Shown one piece after another: positions 10,567 through 24,018 of a stretch of DNA of 60,000 nucleotides. Source of the stretch: Phoronis australis (taxonomy: Eukaryota; Phoronida; Phoronidae). The number at the start of each line of letters is the position of its first letter. Positions within the stretch are counted from its first letter, which is position 1. Made by a program: the position numbers and the translations under genes. The stretch is taken from positions 515,814-575,813 of the forward strand of contig NMRA01000124.1 of the NCBI GenBank assembly GCA_002633005.1, in the 5' to 3' direction. The notes beneath the pieces were generated by a model. That model searched no databases. It was not told where the DNA came from and saw nothing but the letters and a program-made list of their open reading frames with translations.

Positions 10567-13331
10567 AGACACAGTGAAAGCCATAGTCGTGGTGTCGATG
10601 ATGGCATAGACTTCGATTGTTGCGAGCGCCATCTCAATTTATTTGTCGCTAAATGGGGTTCGTGATGGGGCTACTGTATTGTAAAAGGCCTACTTAATTA
10701 ACGACTGGGGTATGCTATTGACGCCGTGTGTTGATGTTTTTCATCAATACTTGTGTTATAGATATAAAAATAACCATTTTGGCACCATAGAGGGAACAAA
10801 GCAGATCCAAAAGTGCCATTCACCGTTTTAGTGATGCCCTACACGTTTATCCAAATTCCATCAAGATCCGACCAGTGGTCTTTGAAATATCATGCGGACA
10901 ACCCCAAGGTACCCGAAAAGGATGGCAACAATTTGGGACCACGAATATGTTAGTGAATGAACACGCATTGCCGTAGGTTCGCGATCGTCGAAACTACATG
11001 TCAATAGAAACGCGAACTCGTACAAGATTAGAAGTGGATAAGTTGTCAAAACACTTTAAAATGCAACACGAGTAATTGACGTAAAGATGAACATCATGTG
11101 GGGATAATATATCGATTGAACGTGCTGCATTTCCAGAGCCATCCAGAATTCTTGATGAAATACTTGACAATAAGAACAGTAAAATATGATACGTGCAACA
11201 AGGACAAATTCTGGTGTGCGGAATGTACCTTTTACGTTGTGAACAGATCAAGCGGAACTGAAAGCTTCCGACAAAATAGCGCAAAGCAATAATATTTTGT
11301 GCCATCTGAATTGGCTTCAAGCTTTGACGGATGACTTTTAACAACCTTTTTCATTTCAGATATCCATAAGGTTTAGCTTTGTTTAATATGATCAAAGCCT
11401 GCACGGCTTATTACAAATGGCGTCACTGTTGACACTGACGTAATTAATGTAAAATAAAATTTATTCAATTACAAAAAACTAGTGACGCAAAATTTATGGA
11501 TAGCTACACGTGTAGATTTGATTGCATTAAGATATGGGCTGTCGTCATCATAACACAAACTTCAAAGAGCGTAATATTGTAGCTCTCATTGTAATGGCTA
11601 TTTAGCATTTATCAGCACCCTATTCTGTGTCAGAATCAAAATAAATAAAATAATTAATATTTAAAGAGTAACACCTCTTAAATTTTGATGTCACTGACTA
11701 TAACAATAGTTAACATATGCCCACGGCATACGCACACTCGACGAACCTTCCATGAAATACGGATTTTGATTGTAATTAATCATCAACAAAATAGTCACAG
11801 CAACAACAAAACGACATCGACATGAAAGGTAACCATGAGGTCGTGATAATTGTTATTGTTATCGCTGCTGATATCATTGCAATAATTACCGTATGCGCAC
11901 ATTTAAATCGTTCACCTGCATTTCAATTAACGGGCTTTCCCAAGAAATATTTTGTTCATTTTAGCACATAGGCGCGTACGACAAAACTTTAATTATAGGC
12001 ACAAGGCGGGTGTGCCTTGAAAAAGTGCATGTCTTAAAACGGACGCATTGTACGGGTCCAAATTGTGCACACAAGCAGAATAAATAAAACCCGAATTGCT
12101 GATTTTGCTATTGTTGATGTCGTCAACATCACCATTGTCATTATCGTAAGTGATGTTTTCGGCTTTCTACATGTTTATTGTTATCATTGTTCTTTCCGAC
12201 CATGTTTGGAACATTATAACCCCTAACATATAGCCCTAGAAACTTGAATTTGTGTATACACGCACTGTAGGCACGTTTCAGGCAAGGATATTTTTATTAC
12301 CCATAATGCACCACAACACCTCAAAATCACAACATACTTTTTTAAGAGGTAGAGGCCTGAAATCTACTCATAACTGCACAGAAATGGATACCTTTGAAGT
12401 GCTTGCCTTTTCTCTAGTTTTTGGGTAAAAACATGAATTTTAACATGACAAACCTGCAGGCCTAACCATTCCTGTCCACTGTGAGAATCAAGTCTCCGTG
12501 CATGTAGAGTATTACGAGTTTTAGTATTTTGCACTCATCCACAGCGCCACCAATGATTCTAGACGACTAAGGGTCTTTACGCGTGTATTAAATAATGATT
12601 TGTTACGTCAAATATGTAACAAAATCGGTGTTTAACTTATTTTAACCGTAAATACATTACAACTGTTCAATGTAAATTGGATGTAAGGATCAAACATCAA
12701 AAGAAAAAGATAACGTTTATATTGGAACCTGTTTCTGCTTCCTTTTATTTAAAAAACTTCATAAAACGGATTTTAACGCAACTTAGTTCAGTCAAAACTT
12801 AGTTAAATAAATTTTCATTCAACAAAACTCCAAATCTTTAGTATAATTTTTATTTTTGGCGATGCACAACTACCAAAAATGTGAACGGTTAAAATAGCAG
12901 CTTGCTTTTCGAGAGCCTCAAAATTGTAGCGACTGATGGATTTGTTTGCTACATTGATGTATTTCTTCTGGCACAGATAACTAAAAAATACCTACAATTA
13001 CCATTTCTAATTAGACGCGTCTTAATCAAAGGATTCCTAACATGTCACAAAGGTCAGGGGAATTGTTTGCATATTTAACAGGCGCTTGAATCAATAGGTT
13101 GTTTTGAAAACAATGTTAATCTATCCTCGAGAAATACTGGTGAAATGTTGCTGGTGTAACCAGTGAAAAATGCTTACTTTAAATAATCGTTATAATGTTC
13201 ATAAACATGTTGTTACAGGTTCAAAAACAAAGTCAGCGCACTTCTTCTTTGCACCTAATTTTCATTAAAGTGACTAAATAAAATATTCTGTTCATGTACG
13301 TGTTCAATGGAAACATTTTGATAATGTTATT

Positions 13332-13946
13332 CAGTGCTCGACGCTTAGCTTGACGCCAAGTCGCCAAATGTGACCTTGCCAAAATCCCAGGTCGTCAAAC
13401 GAAATCTGAGGTCGCCAAAACTGATCTCGAAATCGTTGACCAAAACAAAAACGCCGCCCGTACTCCGTCCTCAACAGATTTACGCACACCTCTTCCATTT
13501 TTCCCGTAAAAAACATGCACCATTCAATTCAATCTCTGACTCATGATCAATTCCTCCTGCCAACGAAGAACGCAAACGATCAGATACATTAAGGGGGGGG
13601 GGTTTTCATGGTCTGACCTAGCCCGATTTTTGCCGACTTCCGTCTCTTTACATCTTCTAATTTAAGCGCGTGCTCGATACCTGTTGACTGCTGAGGGTGT
13701 CAAATGCACTGATGCCACGAAATAAACAGAACAATTGTAAACCAAAGGCATTGAATCCAGAAAAAGGTGTTAGTAATTTAAAGTTTGGAAGTTACCAGAA
13801 ATTTTGAAACGAATTTCAGGGTAGTTATTGTCTCACGACTTTGATACTCGCTGTGGCGACTTCGTGGCGACTTGGGGATTTTCCTAGACCGCCAAACACA
13901 ATCTTAAGTCGTTTTGGTGATTTGCTGGTCGCCAAATCGACCACTG
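13332..13946. mobile_element. hAT-like non-autonomous element, about 615 bp
   Basis: The ends are CAGTGCTCGAC on the left and TCGACCACTG on the right (inverted CAGTGGTCGA), each followed inward by GTCGCCAAAT/GGCGACC-rich subterminal sequence. TTATT abuts both ends and could be part of a target duplication. CAGTG termini are typical of hAT elements, although a clean 8-bp duplication is not visible. GGTCGCCA/TGGCGACT motifs recur as subterminal repeats in opposite orientation. No transposase is present. Confidence 0.55.
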
Positions 13947-14484
13947 TTATTTATATCTTATGAGCCTCTGTCCTGCGTTTAAACAATGCTGTTTCAAAAA
14001 CGAAACTAGTCCACTATGGGAGTCACAAAATGCGTGATACGCCTCGTACAGCTTAAGTAGCGGTTAGTTAAGCATGATTTACGTTTGAAAGGTTTTGAAA
14101 TGTATTTGGACTTCTTTCAATCGATCACATAGACTGACATGGGTATAGAGAGTGGTTGAGCACAAGTTTGACATATATATAAAATTTCTGTATCCGAGTG
14201 AAGTCGTCTTATATAGGCATTACAGTTTGCTGACTACCCAAAATGCAAATACCAAACGAGTTACTGAAAAACATAAAGGTCATCACACACAGCGAAACAA
14301 CAAATTATTTGAACAAGAAGTTTCCTTACGTGTGCCAAACGTTTGTTTTAAAGCAGTCTTTCATTAGTCCAACTTCATATTTTCTTGCTTGGTTTGTAGT
14401 TGTGTTGCAGATTTCGAATTGCCGTGTAGCATGCATTTGCGACCTTTTTATGGCAATGCTTACCAAGCAACAACTGGCGTGCGT

Positions 14485-14617
14485 TCAGTAACACTAGGAC
14501 CTACGCTAGGACTTAGCTAAAATCTAGCCAAAGTCACGTGTTCTCTTTGAAATACATGGCAATATCTAGCGTAATCTCACGAAGTCTTGCTTTTTAGCGA
14601 GATCCTGGCCTTACTGA
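14485..14617 (+). mobile_element. 133-bp MITE family, copy 1
   Basis: Ends are TCAGTAACACTAGGACCT and the inverted GATCCTGGCCTTACTGA. The body contains GCTAGGACTTAGCTAAAATC, AAAGTCACGTGTTCT and CAATATCTAGCGTAATCTC. Two further copies are in this window: 43572-43706 (opposite orientation, about 85% similar by eye) and 38325-38460 (altered left end). It lies in receptor intron 1. Confidence 0.8.
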
Positions 14618-17600
14618 AACGGAGGCTGGCTGGTCTACCAGCATGCTCCATATAAAGAGGTAGTCTCGAGAGCCCCCCCCCCCGCCTGAAACGGGCATCC
14701 TACATTGATTTGAGACATTCAGCTAAGCAAGAATGGGGTTGCTGGACAAAGGCAGAGATCTTCTTTGGCACGACGTGGTTGCCACGAACCCTTGTTGAAA
14801 TAAAAATATTGAAAGGAAATAGCTCGCGGACCAAACGCACATGGCTTGTGAGCATGTGGTCGTGGGCAGCAAAAAATGAGAGTATATTTCGTAAACCGAG
14901 TTTCTTGCGAGAAAAGCAAGATCAAAGACAAGTAACAAAGCAAAATAGCTTTCACTGAATCGGTGAGTTTGGAATTTTGAATTATGAGATAGTTACTGTT
15001 TCTGTTTCATAAGCGATATTTTTTCGCCACTAGCGCAAGCTAATGTCTTGGGTCTGGTATGGAACGCAGCCCTGTTAGGTGGGTCGCAGGTTGGCCTGCT
15101 TCAGAGCATACTCATTCTCGTCTTGTCGATTATGTCCCGACACGTTCAAACATAATTTTTTTCAAAAGCAGCAATTACACTCATTTTTTCACCGCGGTTT
15201 CCTCTCTCATATCGTCGCGCATTGCGCGTTATTACTGCCTATATAAACTATTAGTACGGACGAAAGCACTGATCGATGCGATACATAAATACAAGTAGTC
15301 GCATTATATAACTTATCTCTACTATATAACAATTTCGTATCGACCAAGGACACAAATAATTCTCGTTTTATTAAACATTAAATAAAACCCCTCATGAAAA
15401 CTAGAGTGATCGAAACATCGCTCCGGCAATTCCATTGTGATTAAGAGCCATTAGATATCACTGGCAGATTTATGTACAACTAGTGCAGTTACAACATAAG
15501 TAGCCCTTCACTGTTACGTTAACTACAACAAGACGACAAATTCAGATATACAGCCCTTTCGCAACAAGTTTCTTCTGAAGAGTGTGGCACGCGCTGTAAA
15601 TTGAGAGAAAAATCGCATGTAGAATGCGACGTTCACTTCTGCATTGGGCAGACTACAAAAATTTTTCCTTCTCAGTGTTAGTTTTTACCCTTCTAATAAG
15701 GAAACAAAGTTATTTCAGTTTGTTGATTCGGATATTTTATACTTTAGTTCTATATTTGTCTGTTTTTTATAATTGTCTAAGTATTTTTGTTACCATAAAT
15801 AACTTATTTTCGCCTACTTTTAGTACCCTTTAAAACCTCTAGAAACCAAGCTTGGTAAGCACTTTATTATTTTCAAGAACACCCATGTGGAACATGAATA
15901 CACTTCCTTGCTGGTGATAAATTCTTTAAGACCAATGGAGAAACACATTTTAACATTTTGGAAACACAAATAAGTTATGGGTTTTTATTCTACCAAGTGT
16001 GTTTCACTCTCGGCATGACTCGTTTACGCGTTAATCTAGTTAAGAACATGTTGCACTATTCTCACCATTAAAAAGCGTCACAAAGATGGGACAGTTTGTA
16101 AATACAGCCAAGTACGCATTCGTGTTTTCTATTAACAATTTCATAAAGTTGAAGTTCAGTTGTACTCAGCTGTGGCGGCCATTTGGTTGGTGCACCATCA
16201 AAACTTGGGATACATATAGATTATCGCACACACTGTACGAATACTATGACCACATCCTTTCGTGAATTCATTTAGTCTGGGAATGTACAACGAGACCTAA
16301 GGTCGAGTTGAGACATTGCCAGAAGAAATTAATTCTAGGTACGCTATCTCAGTGGTATTCCAGTGTACGTGGGATAACATATTTATTCTATATATGTGTG
16401 AACTTATTTGCATCGATGTGATATCTTGTTGCCATATGTTTTGACTTGTTGATGAAGGACGTCATACATAGCCAAGCCTACCCGCATCTGTATTTTATTT
16501 TATAATAAATTGATAAGAATCTTCAAATTGTGAAATATGCAAGTTCAAACAATGAATCATTCGACAATATTAAAGGTTCGTCCGGGAATGTAAAAACTGA
16601 AATATTAATTGAACAGTTGTGCAGTAATGTGTCCTATTAGCTTCGGAGAATTTCTTAGTTTTCTAAGCCTGTTTTTGTTTTCCAGCTTCTGGAATGGAGA
16701 AAGTAATAGATCAATTTCCTTCGAGTTGATCACAGTACTGGAAAATAACGGTGGAAACTGTGTGTTGATTCGCAAAACTAGAGGCAAGGAATGAAATGTG
16801 AAAAGCAGATTTTACGATAACTGACGGAGAGTCGAAAAACGCTGCGACCAGACCATTGTGCCATTACAAAAACACATAATCGATATTAGATCTTAATTTC
16901 TTGAAAGTAACTTAGTTCTCAGTGTAGATATTCTATATACATTCATAACAAAACGTTTTTATTTGATCTGAATTCGAATTTTGCCCGATTTTGGGGGGAC
17001 GTCATGAAGACAATTGACCTGTTTATGATAATCAGGATAACCTGATCACAGTGCGTCGGAATTTTCATCGGAATTCTTTGCTGAAAGTTTAAAATTTTTA
17101 AGTGGTAAAACTACTTTTTCAGGAACAACGCCTTGTATCAAAGTTTCACGTAGACTAAATAAACATCCCTAACCAAATTTGCCGTCGTTCACGCGAATTT
17201 ACTTAACAAATAAGGAAACGGTAAACCAGCCGTGAAATGCGGCCTTTGCCAATTGGCTCTACTTTCCCGTATTCAATGTCGTGTTTCACGGCGTATTATT
17301 CAATGGCTGTATTTTGTTAAGTTTAAAACTACAATGAAGCTTAAAGCGATAATTCATTTTGTAGCGTCTATGGCATGTCGCTGTTGTCTCTAGCCTTTCA
17401 CAGAGTTACGGTAGTTTGCAAAGTTTGGATTCTAAACTCTTATCAGTCTGTGACACTGATATGTTTTACATGGTGTTACACTAGTTATTTATATATGCCA
17501 AGTGGTTCAAATTAGCCACTGAATTGAAATTCAATAATCAGGAAACATCAATGATAATGAATCTCTGTAGAAACCGTTATAATGGAAATAGATTCAGAGT

Positions 17601-18131
17601 TCGTCCCCTAACTGGCAAATTTTCAGGGCATTTGACTTCCATAATTGGTTCAAAACGGAGTGCGAGCGGCTTGTTACTCCTGTGTGATGGTTATCATTGA
17701 AACTGTCCTCTCGCCATGTAGGCCTACCTGGTCAGTAGCAGGTCTGTCCCACTCACCCGCAGGGCTCTTCACTGAGATCTTTTCGCATTGCAGTTGCTAT
17801 GTCATCTACGTACACCATCATTATACGTCAGCGAGACAGCAATAGCAAGGGATTCCACTGGTTCTCCCATAACTTCAACCTGACCTCTTTGGAATCGGAA
17901 GTTCTGAGTTTACGCATTCGCCTTACGTGCAACCAATGAAACCCGACCGCGGAGATAACAACTGACAGAATTGGAATTCCATACATTTGATTGATAAAGA
18001 TCAAAATATGTACGGTTGGTTAGCTGGAGCAGTGACGCCATAGCCACCAGGCAACCCTCACTGAAAACTTTGTTCATTGAGTATTCTTGCCAATAACCAG
18101 GAAAGGATAACATTGAAAATATAATACTTAC

Positions 18132-18840
18132 CTGTGGTGTGAACAGTCGAAATAAAGGTCCAGTTGAAGTATTTCACCAGGTCCGCCAAGGCGCGCGCTT
18201 GAAACAAATCTGGCGGAACGACACGCATGAAGTACTTGTACAAAGCTTTATCACTGAGGCCACTACTAGTTGCCGAGTACCCTATTTCTGGAATATTAAA
18301 CAACTGCAACACATTTTGAACCTGTGTAGTAACATCGCTTGATCCCGGGCCAATCAATCCCACTATTGGCTTCAATTTCACGTCATTCTCTTCAGCAGCA
18401 CAACTACCGGCAATTGACTTGTTGGCGGCACGATCCAAACTCGCTATCGAGTTTTTAATGAAGTCTATACTTTGCTCCATAGCTATGGGAGGAAACCAAC
18501 ATGAATCGCGTATGTGGTAACCTAACGTGATATTTGGCAAGATTTTGTTATCTTCGTTAATTTTCTTCATTGTGTAAACGAAAGTCTCGATGCGATGCAT
18601 CCCGTACTGTTCCCAAACTTTACCACACGTGCGTGTGTACTCCTTCGTACCAGACGACGGCTGGTAGTGGACGGGAAAGAGCGCGCCGATGATGATGTCA
18701 CCATCCTTTAGAAGAACTTTGCGTGTGTTGTGAGATTTTGGCGCGTTGTCTTCAATCGTTCCCGTGCCCTGTCCAAAACACTGCCGCCCACTATAAAAGA
18801 AGACGGCAAGTAATGCAGCGGCTGCCTTTCGCCACCACAT
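18132..18840 (-). CDS. Metabotropic glutamate receptor, first coding exon (signal peptide and flytrap lobe 1)
   Basis: This exon codes for the first 236 residues plus one base of Gly237 and ends at a perfect CAG/GTAAGT donor. It is a cell-surface class C GPCR that binds glutamate in an extracellular Venus flytrap. Residues 1-24 (MWWRKAAAALLAVFFYS) form a signal peptide; I chose this Met (A at -3) although the frame stays open 60 codons upstream. Family motifs: DGDIIIGALFPVH (46-58), CGKVWEQYG (72-80), PNITLGYHIRDSCW (102-115), KPIVGLIGPGSS (157-168), YSATSSGLSDKALYKYF (188-204), RVVPPD (206-211), FNWTFISTVHT (225-235). Pocket residues matching mGluR1 Y74, R78, W110, S165, T188 and D208 are all present (Y79, R83, W115, S168, T191, D211). 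N-glycosylation sequons: NIT, NKS, NWT. The pattern favours group I (GRM1/GRM5-like). Confidence 0.96.
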
Positions 18841-19071
18841 TTTGTTGCAGATAAATCCAACGCTGCCTCTAGTACACAATCGACACGTGCTTGTGTCTGC
18901 AGCGCGTTTACATATTTTAATCAAGAAGGCGTCAGGCTTGTTTAGCACACTATAAGGACTCCGCGCCTTGACGAGCGTATGTGAACATGACAGCACTCCA
19001 TATCCATTCCATTCACTCACGTCTACATTTCATCCGTTAGATTGAATCAAATCAACCGCAATGTGAGTACC
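18841..19071 (-). other. Probable 5' untranslated part of the receptor's first coding exon
   Basis: The minus strand has a good splice acceptor, TTTATTTCAG, with its first exon base at 19071, so the first coding exon may run 18132-19071 with a 5' UTR exon further right. The frame is open from an in-frame ATG at 19020, but the peptide before the signal sequence (basic, Cys-rich) resembles no class C receptor, so I treat it as leader. Short upstream ATGs are present. A promoter was not identified. Confidence 0.4.
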
Positions 19072-21360
19072 CTGAAATAAAAACTCAGTTTATTACACAC
19101 AACGTACGAGAGGATAGCCACGGTTAAGCACACATGTAGTTCTCACTTGACGAAAAATACTTGTTCCCATGACGAAATAAGCGAATCTACATACAACGAG
19201 AAGGGAAGGGGAAATTTTATTTGTAAAATTCTTCCACAGAAATCATTAAGTCAGAATATGGTTAGCTGATCTGTGCAGTAACCGCAATGCAACGATTGAA
19301 TTTTTTGTTAGGAGCAATATTTGAAAAAACAATTATTTTGTGCAAAGAACTCCAAAATGAATTCGCCCAAAGTGGCCCGAAACCGTTGAAGAGACATCAA
19401 AAGTTCAACTAACACATCGTTTGATTCACGATTCCCAAAACAGAAATCAAACCCGAGAAATGAAGTGCTCCCGCATATTATTTACTCAATCGTGTGAAAG
19501 ACGTGACTATTTTAAAATTTCTTTACATTTTGGTTTATACATTTTGTCCATTATGACGTTTTCACTTATCAAAAGACACCACCTAGGTTAATAACCGCAT
19601 CATCGGGCCAAGGAAATATTCTAACGGCACAACAGCTATACCGTATTATTAAACACGGATAACTATTTGTAACCCAACTGTAAACCTGGTCAATGGCATA
19701 ATCAAAAACGCGTTTACAAATAGCACGCACTGTGAAGGATTACACTGTACTCGTAAGTCTGTTATTTGACCGCAACGTGCATAGCTGCAGAGCACAGCCT
19801 GAAGTCTTTGGAGACATGGTTACCTAACAGCACTCAAGGGAAGTGTGCTAGGATCAAAATCTGGAAGCAAACTTATAGAAAACGCGTGCTTCAATATGAT
19901 GACTATCCTAGTCTTTATTAAAATTGCATGCTGTGCGCTAGTCCGTTCATGTCCACCTGTATCCCTATTCGTGTATACAATCAGGCGTTTACTTCCTGTG
20001 GTTTAAAAAAACCAGGCACGCTATATTAGCGGACATTTTGTCCACCATCTTAAATAATTGAAAATGCTTAAAGGAACCTTGCGGCGTTGTGAGTGCGGTT
20101 GACGAAAATTAAGCGTCACATGGGCAACTTTTATTATTAGTTGGAATATCAGAGAAAATTTTGGAGTCTGATTTCACAGTGATGAAAGCATTTCCCCAGT
20201 TATTGAAACAAATTAACGACAGCAAGTGGATTGAGTTAACTGAAATAGTGTTGTACTGATATATCAAAGAAAAGCAGTAAATACGTTAATGGCAGTCCCC
20301 CTCAAAAACGAAACTTCATAAAGTGCACAGTCATGAACGAACGAAACCTTATAACGAATATCCTTCCCCCGCAATGCGACCTATCACTGTCGGGCAGTCA
20401 GCATTGCAATATAATAATGTTATGTACAAATGCTTTTCAGTTCTATTATAGCATAAGGTTAGGAAATATTTTGACGCGTTAGAGAAGATCCCACGGGTGA
20501 CCGTTAAATGTGCTCCAGTCAAACGCGGCTTTTCGTTTGGAGAATGGACAACACACCGCATGGGATTAGCTACTTCTATTGGAGGATTCTTGAGGTCAAG
20601 AATGCGAAAACAGAGCTCAGTTCAAATAAATCCATGCTCCGTAAAAGCGCGAACGTCTCAACGAAATTCCCTGAAAAAGTTTTGTAAATGTATTTCATAC
20701 CGGTGATTTTAGTTACGGAAATAAAACCGGAATCACAATCCCCATTTTAGCGTACAAAATTGTGTTTCTGGTAATTCAAAAGCATAACGACAATGTAGTC
20801 AAAATCTGGAAGAAACGACGTTAAACCTCGGCGGTAACGTCATCTGTAAATTTTCAGCACATACACCGCGTTCGTTACCAAACTCGGATCAATTTCTCAA
20901 CATACATTCACGGTGCTGACGTTGTATTAATTAACGTTTTCTACGACCTGGAATAATAAGGGCGGATAATTCAGTCAATGTGACAGTTTTGTTGCATTGG
21001 TCAGCCTGAGGGAGTTTAACAAGGCAGGCTGTGTCCATCGTTAATAAGGGCATTGTCAATGACCTGTCAAATGGTACTAATTGAAATGATGAGCTGGTTA
21101 CATCTAACGCATATCTGTCGTGATACAAACCTAGTCAGTCGAATGATCGTCACATGCATGATGACAGGTTTGCAATGTTCTCACAAATCCAAGGATCAAA
21201 ATATACATACGTACATGTACATACCCAAATCCTGTTAAGTCCACAATACTAATACAATCTATAACTTGGTTGATATAGGATTCAGAAAAAATAGTTATTA
21301 CTGAAACCTCATTTTTTGAATTTACAACACATACACTTCTGACCTAAGCACTATTTAAAG
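19072..21360. other. Intergenic, nothing recognised
   Basis: No exon with family resemblance and no clear repeat is visible. A minus-strand open stretch at about 20931-21128 (TAT CAC GAC ... ATT CCA) is protein-like in composition but unrecognised and has weak splice signals. Confidence 0.5.
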
Positions 21361-21936
21361 CTGGTACTTTTCCACTGAACTCATGTTTTACAGTGATAAC
21401 TGTCCACGTTTACAACTCATGTTTTAAACTAGTACTTGTCCACTTTTAGAACTCGACATGTTTTAAACTGGTACTTGTCTACTTTTAGAACTCATGTTTT
21501 GAACTCATGTTTGGTACTTGTCCACTTTTAGAACTCGGTTTAAAACTGGCATTGTTCACTTTAAGAACTCATGTTTAAACTGGTACCTGTCCATTTTTTT
21601 TGAATTCATGGTTTAAAATGGTACTTGTCTACTTTTAGAACTCGTATTTTAAACTGGTAATTGTTCACTTTAAGAACACATGTTTAAACTGGTACTTGTC
21701 CATTTTTGAATTCATCTTCAAACTGGTACTTGTCCACTTTTAGAACTCTTGTTTTAAACTAGTGCTTGTCCACCTTTAGAAATCGTGTTTTAAACTGGCA
21801 CGTGACAACTTTTAGAACTCGTGTTTTAAACTGGCAATTGTCCATTCGGAGAACTCGCATTTTAATCTGGTACTTGTCCACTTTTGTAACTTGTGTTTTA
21901 AACTGGTACGTGTCCGCTTTTAGAACTCGTGTCTTA
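21361..21936. repeat. Minisatellite, unit about 36-38 bp, roughly 15 copies
   Basis: Units follow the pattern ACTTTTAGAACTCGTG then TTTTAAACTGGTACTTGTCC, with indels and substitutions; some units are shortened or carry Ts inserted (near 21594). The array explains the repetitive minus-strand frame at 21759-21983, which is not a gene. Copies toward the left are more irregular. Confidence 0.9.
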
Positions 21937-22656
21937 TAATCCCCATTGTATACCAATTGTCCCCTTCGTTGTGCACGACGCACATAACTTCAGAGAAGGC
22001 TTAAGACGCATTCTTTAAATAAATAACCATTTCAATTTGTTCGATCAATAAACAATGTATTTATAAAACCGTTGGTCGTGCAAGTGCCTGTTTGGCGAGT
22101 ACCGGGATCCGAATTTCAGCCAAGACATGAAGTAAGTGCACAAACCAAACACTTAACTAATTAATAATTCAATAATCGCAACAACTACAACACCAGCCAC
22201 AACAATGCCTACGCTATATATAGGCTTGTTTTCACGTAACAAGCCACCGGCCTACATTACAAATACATAAGTTTAGAGAGCACAGAATATCTAAGCCAAA
22301 ACCAATCTATTTCAAGGGACTCATTCTGACGTTAGTCAGCATTAATCTAATTAACAATTTTTCCCAAGGTATTTAAACCATGAGTCCACAGAGAATTTCT
22401 GAATACTATTTCGTCCACCTTATCAAATCTAGGTAAAATTTGCGCACCTAAATCAAAACATAGATTACATCAGAGAAGAAAGTGTATTTCTGATTACAAT
22501 TTCCCAGAATTATTGCAGGGACAACTCCAAATAAAGACTGGAAACGGTGAATTTAGTGGTAATATCAATAACAGCACTAATTTGGGCGCCTTTATTTGGA
22601 GTTTGCTACTTCAACTCTATTCATGGCAATAATAGTACACAACCGTGTAACATATA

Positions 22657-23066
22657 ACATTAAAGAGTAAGGCGATCGTTTTCGATGTCCCTAAATATAA
22701 ATTCGCTGGTTATCTGGGAGAGATATTTTCCATCATTAAGTGATCAGCTTCCTTAGCCATCTACAAAGTGGTATATGACAACAGGGGGTGACTTACGGCT
22801 CAACAAAAGGCCTCTTTTGTCGTTATTAACCTCCACTAAGCAAACACAATGACCGGCTTACTATTGGACATCGTCTGTGTCGGTTTCAGAATTTGCTTCA
22901 TAAAGCGCCTACCGGAAGGTCATTTACGTCACTTTCTATGGCTGCATGTCGAGCCTTTGATGGTCAGGGAAACGGCAATAAATGCTTAATGAAATATCTC
23001 TCCAAGATAACCAAGGATTTATAATTCAAACTCATATCCAAAACGTTCCCGTTTCTCTTTAATTGG
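22657..23066. mobile_element. Inverted-repeat element, about 410 bp
   Basis: The left side reads ATTAAAGAG, CGTTTTCGATGT, TATAAATTCGCTGG, TTATCTGGGAGAGATATTTT. The right side carries the reverse complements (AATATCTCTCCAAGATAACC, TTATAATTCA, AAAACG, CTCTTTAAT). Arms are about 90 bp around a unique centre. A smaller hairpin sits just to its left (22520-22604, CTCCAAATAAAG / CTTTATTTGGAG). Probably a MITE; family unassigned. Confidence 0.65.
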
Positions 23067-24018
23067 CACTGTTGTAAACATCGTTGCGAGTAGTAGCAAT
23101 TGCATTAAAAGATGGAATTTCAATAGCAGTAGTTTATTCGAGTCCATTATGAACCATTAGAAGGATTTTGTACATAATGGCTGATACACCTGTGTTAATG
23201 TGACAACGTGAACACAGGAAGGAAAGAGTTCCCACACGTTCTGTCTGCCACTTGGCAGGTTTTTAAAACAAGATTTTTTCGAATAAATTTGCCATCAGAT
23301 CTATCTTTAGTGTTGTTACGAAACCGTCCTCTCAAATTATCAAAAATCTCTCATTTAATAACGCTGCTTAAAGAGTCCCCCCCCATACATTTTCTTAGTT
23401 TTTGAGGTTTCAGTTAGCTAATATGAAACGAATACCAGAAAATGTAACTAAATAAGTACTTTTTATGCCAAGTAGTCGCGAAGTTTTTAATTTGAAGAAA
23501 AATTAGTTATTTCCAAATTTCCCGCCAAATGATGCAATGGGTGGAAGACGTTTGGTGACTTAACAATCAATTGCAATGGCGGAACACAGCAGATAAGAAG
23601 ACGAGGGCGATTTTGAGCGATAACTGCACCATTATTATGGAGACAGGGAGGAGAGTGAATCACACTCAAGTACTTGAAGAATCAGACAATTTGATTTCCC
23701 ACTTAACGATATGTCGTCGGCTTTGAGATCGTATGAACTCGACCCACTTGCACGAGAAATGTTGCACATATAACCGTATGTGAGCCACAACAAACTGAAC
23801 TAATATTTACAAAATAGACGCTTAATAATCACTGACAAAGGCCACAGTAAACCTGGGTCTTAACTATTGCCATGATGGAATGAGCATGGTCTAAACCCAA
23901 TGCATACATGTAAGTCTATGTGTCGTAGTACTCGATCTGGCCGGGGTCGATGGCCGGGCACTCGCCCTTGAGTGGAAGCAGTTTGCTCTCTATTTATGAA
24001 AGTTTCAAATACACTTAC

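Larger units (their letters stand above)
4702..18131 (-). other. Intron 1 of the glutamate receptor gene (13.4 kb)
   Basis: This intron begins at the GTAAGT donor after exon 1 and ends at the TTGCAG acceptor of exon 2. It carries four inverted-repeat elements (8084-8434, 9806-10450, 13332-13946, 14485-14617) and a small TG microsatellite. Stretches 4702-8083, 10567-13331 and 14618-18131 show nothing I can name beyond AT-rich sequence. Overlapping minus-strand open frames at 5317-5903 look mildly protein-like but match no family I recognise. Confidence 0.85.

Noticed and set aside
18139-18342. Plus-strand frame over the receptor exon
   Set aside because: Antisense shadow of exon 1.
18841-19020. 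Longer start of the glutamate receptor at 19020
   Set aside because: The extra 60 residues have no class C similarity, and a signal peptide begins at the Met at 18840 with a good start context.
20931-21128. Protein-like minus-strand frame
   Set aside because: Unrecognised, with weak acceptor and donor; not enough to call an exon.
21759-21983. Repetitive Lys/Thr-rich minus-strand frame
   Set aside because: Product of the minisatellite.
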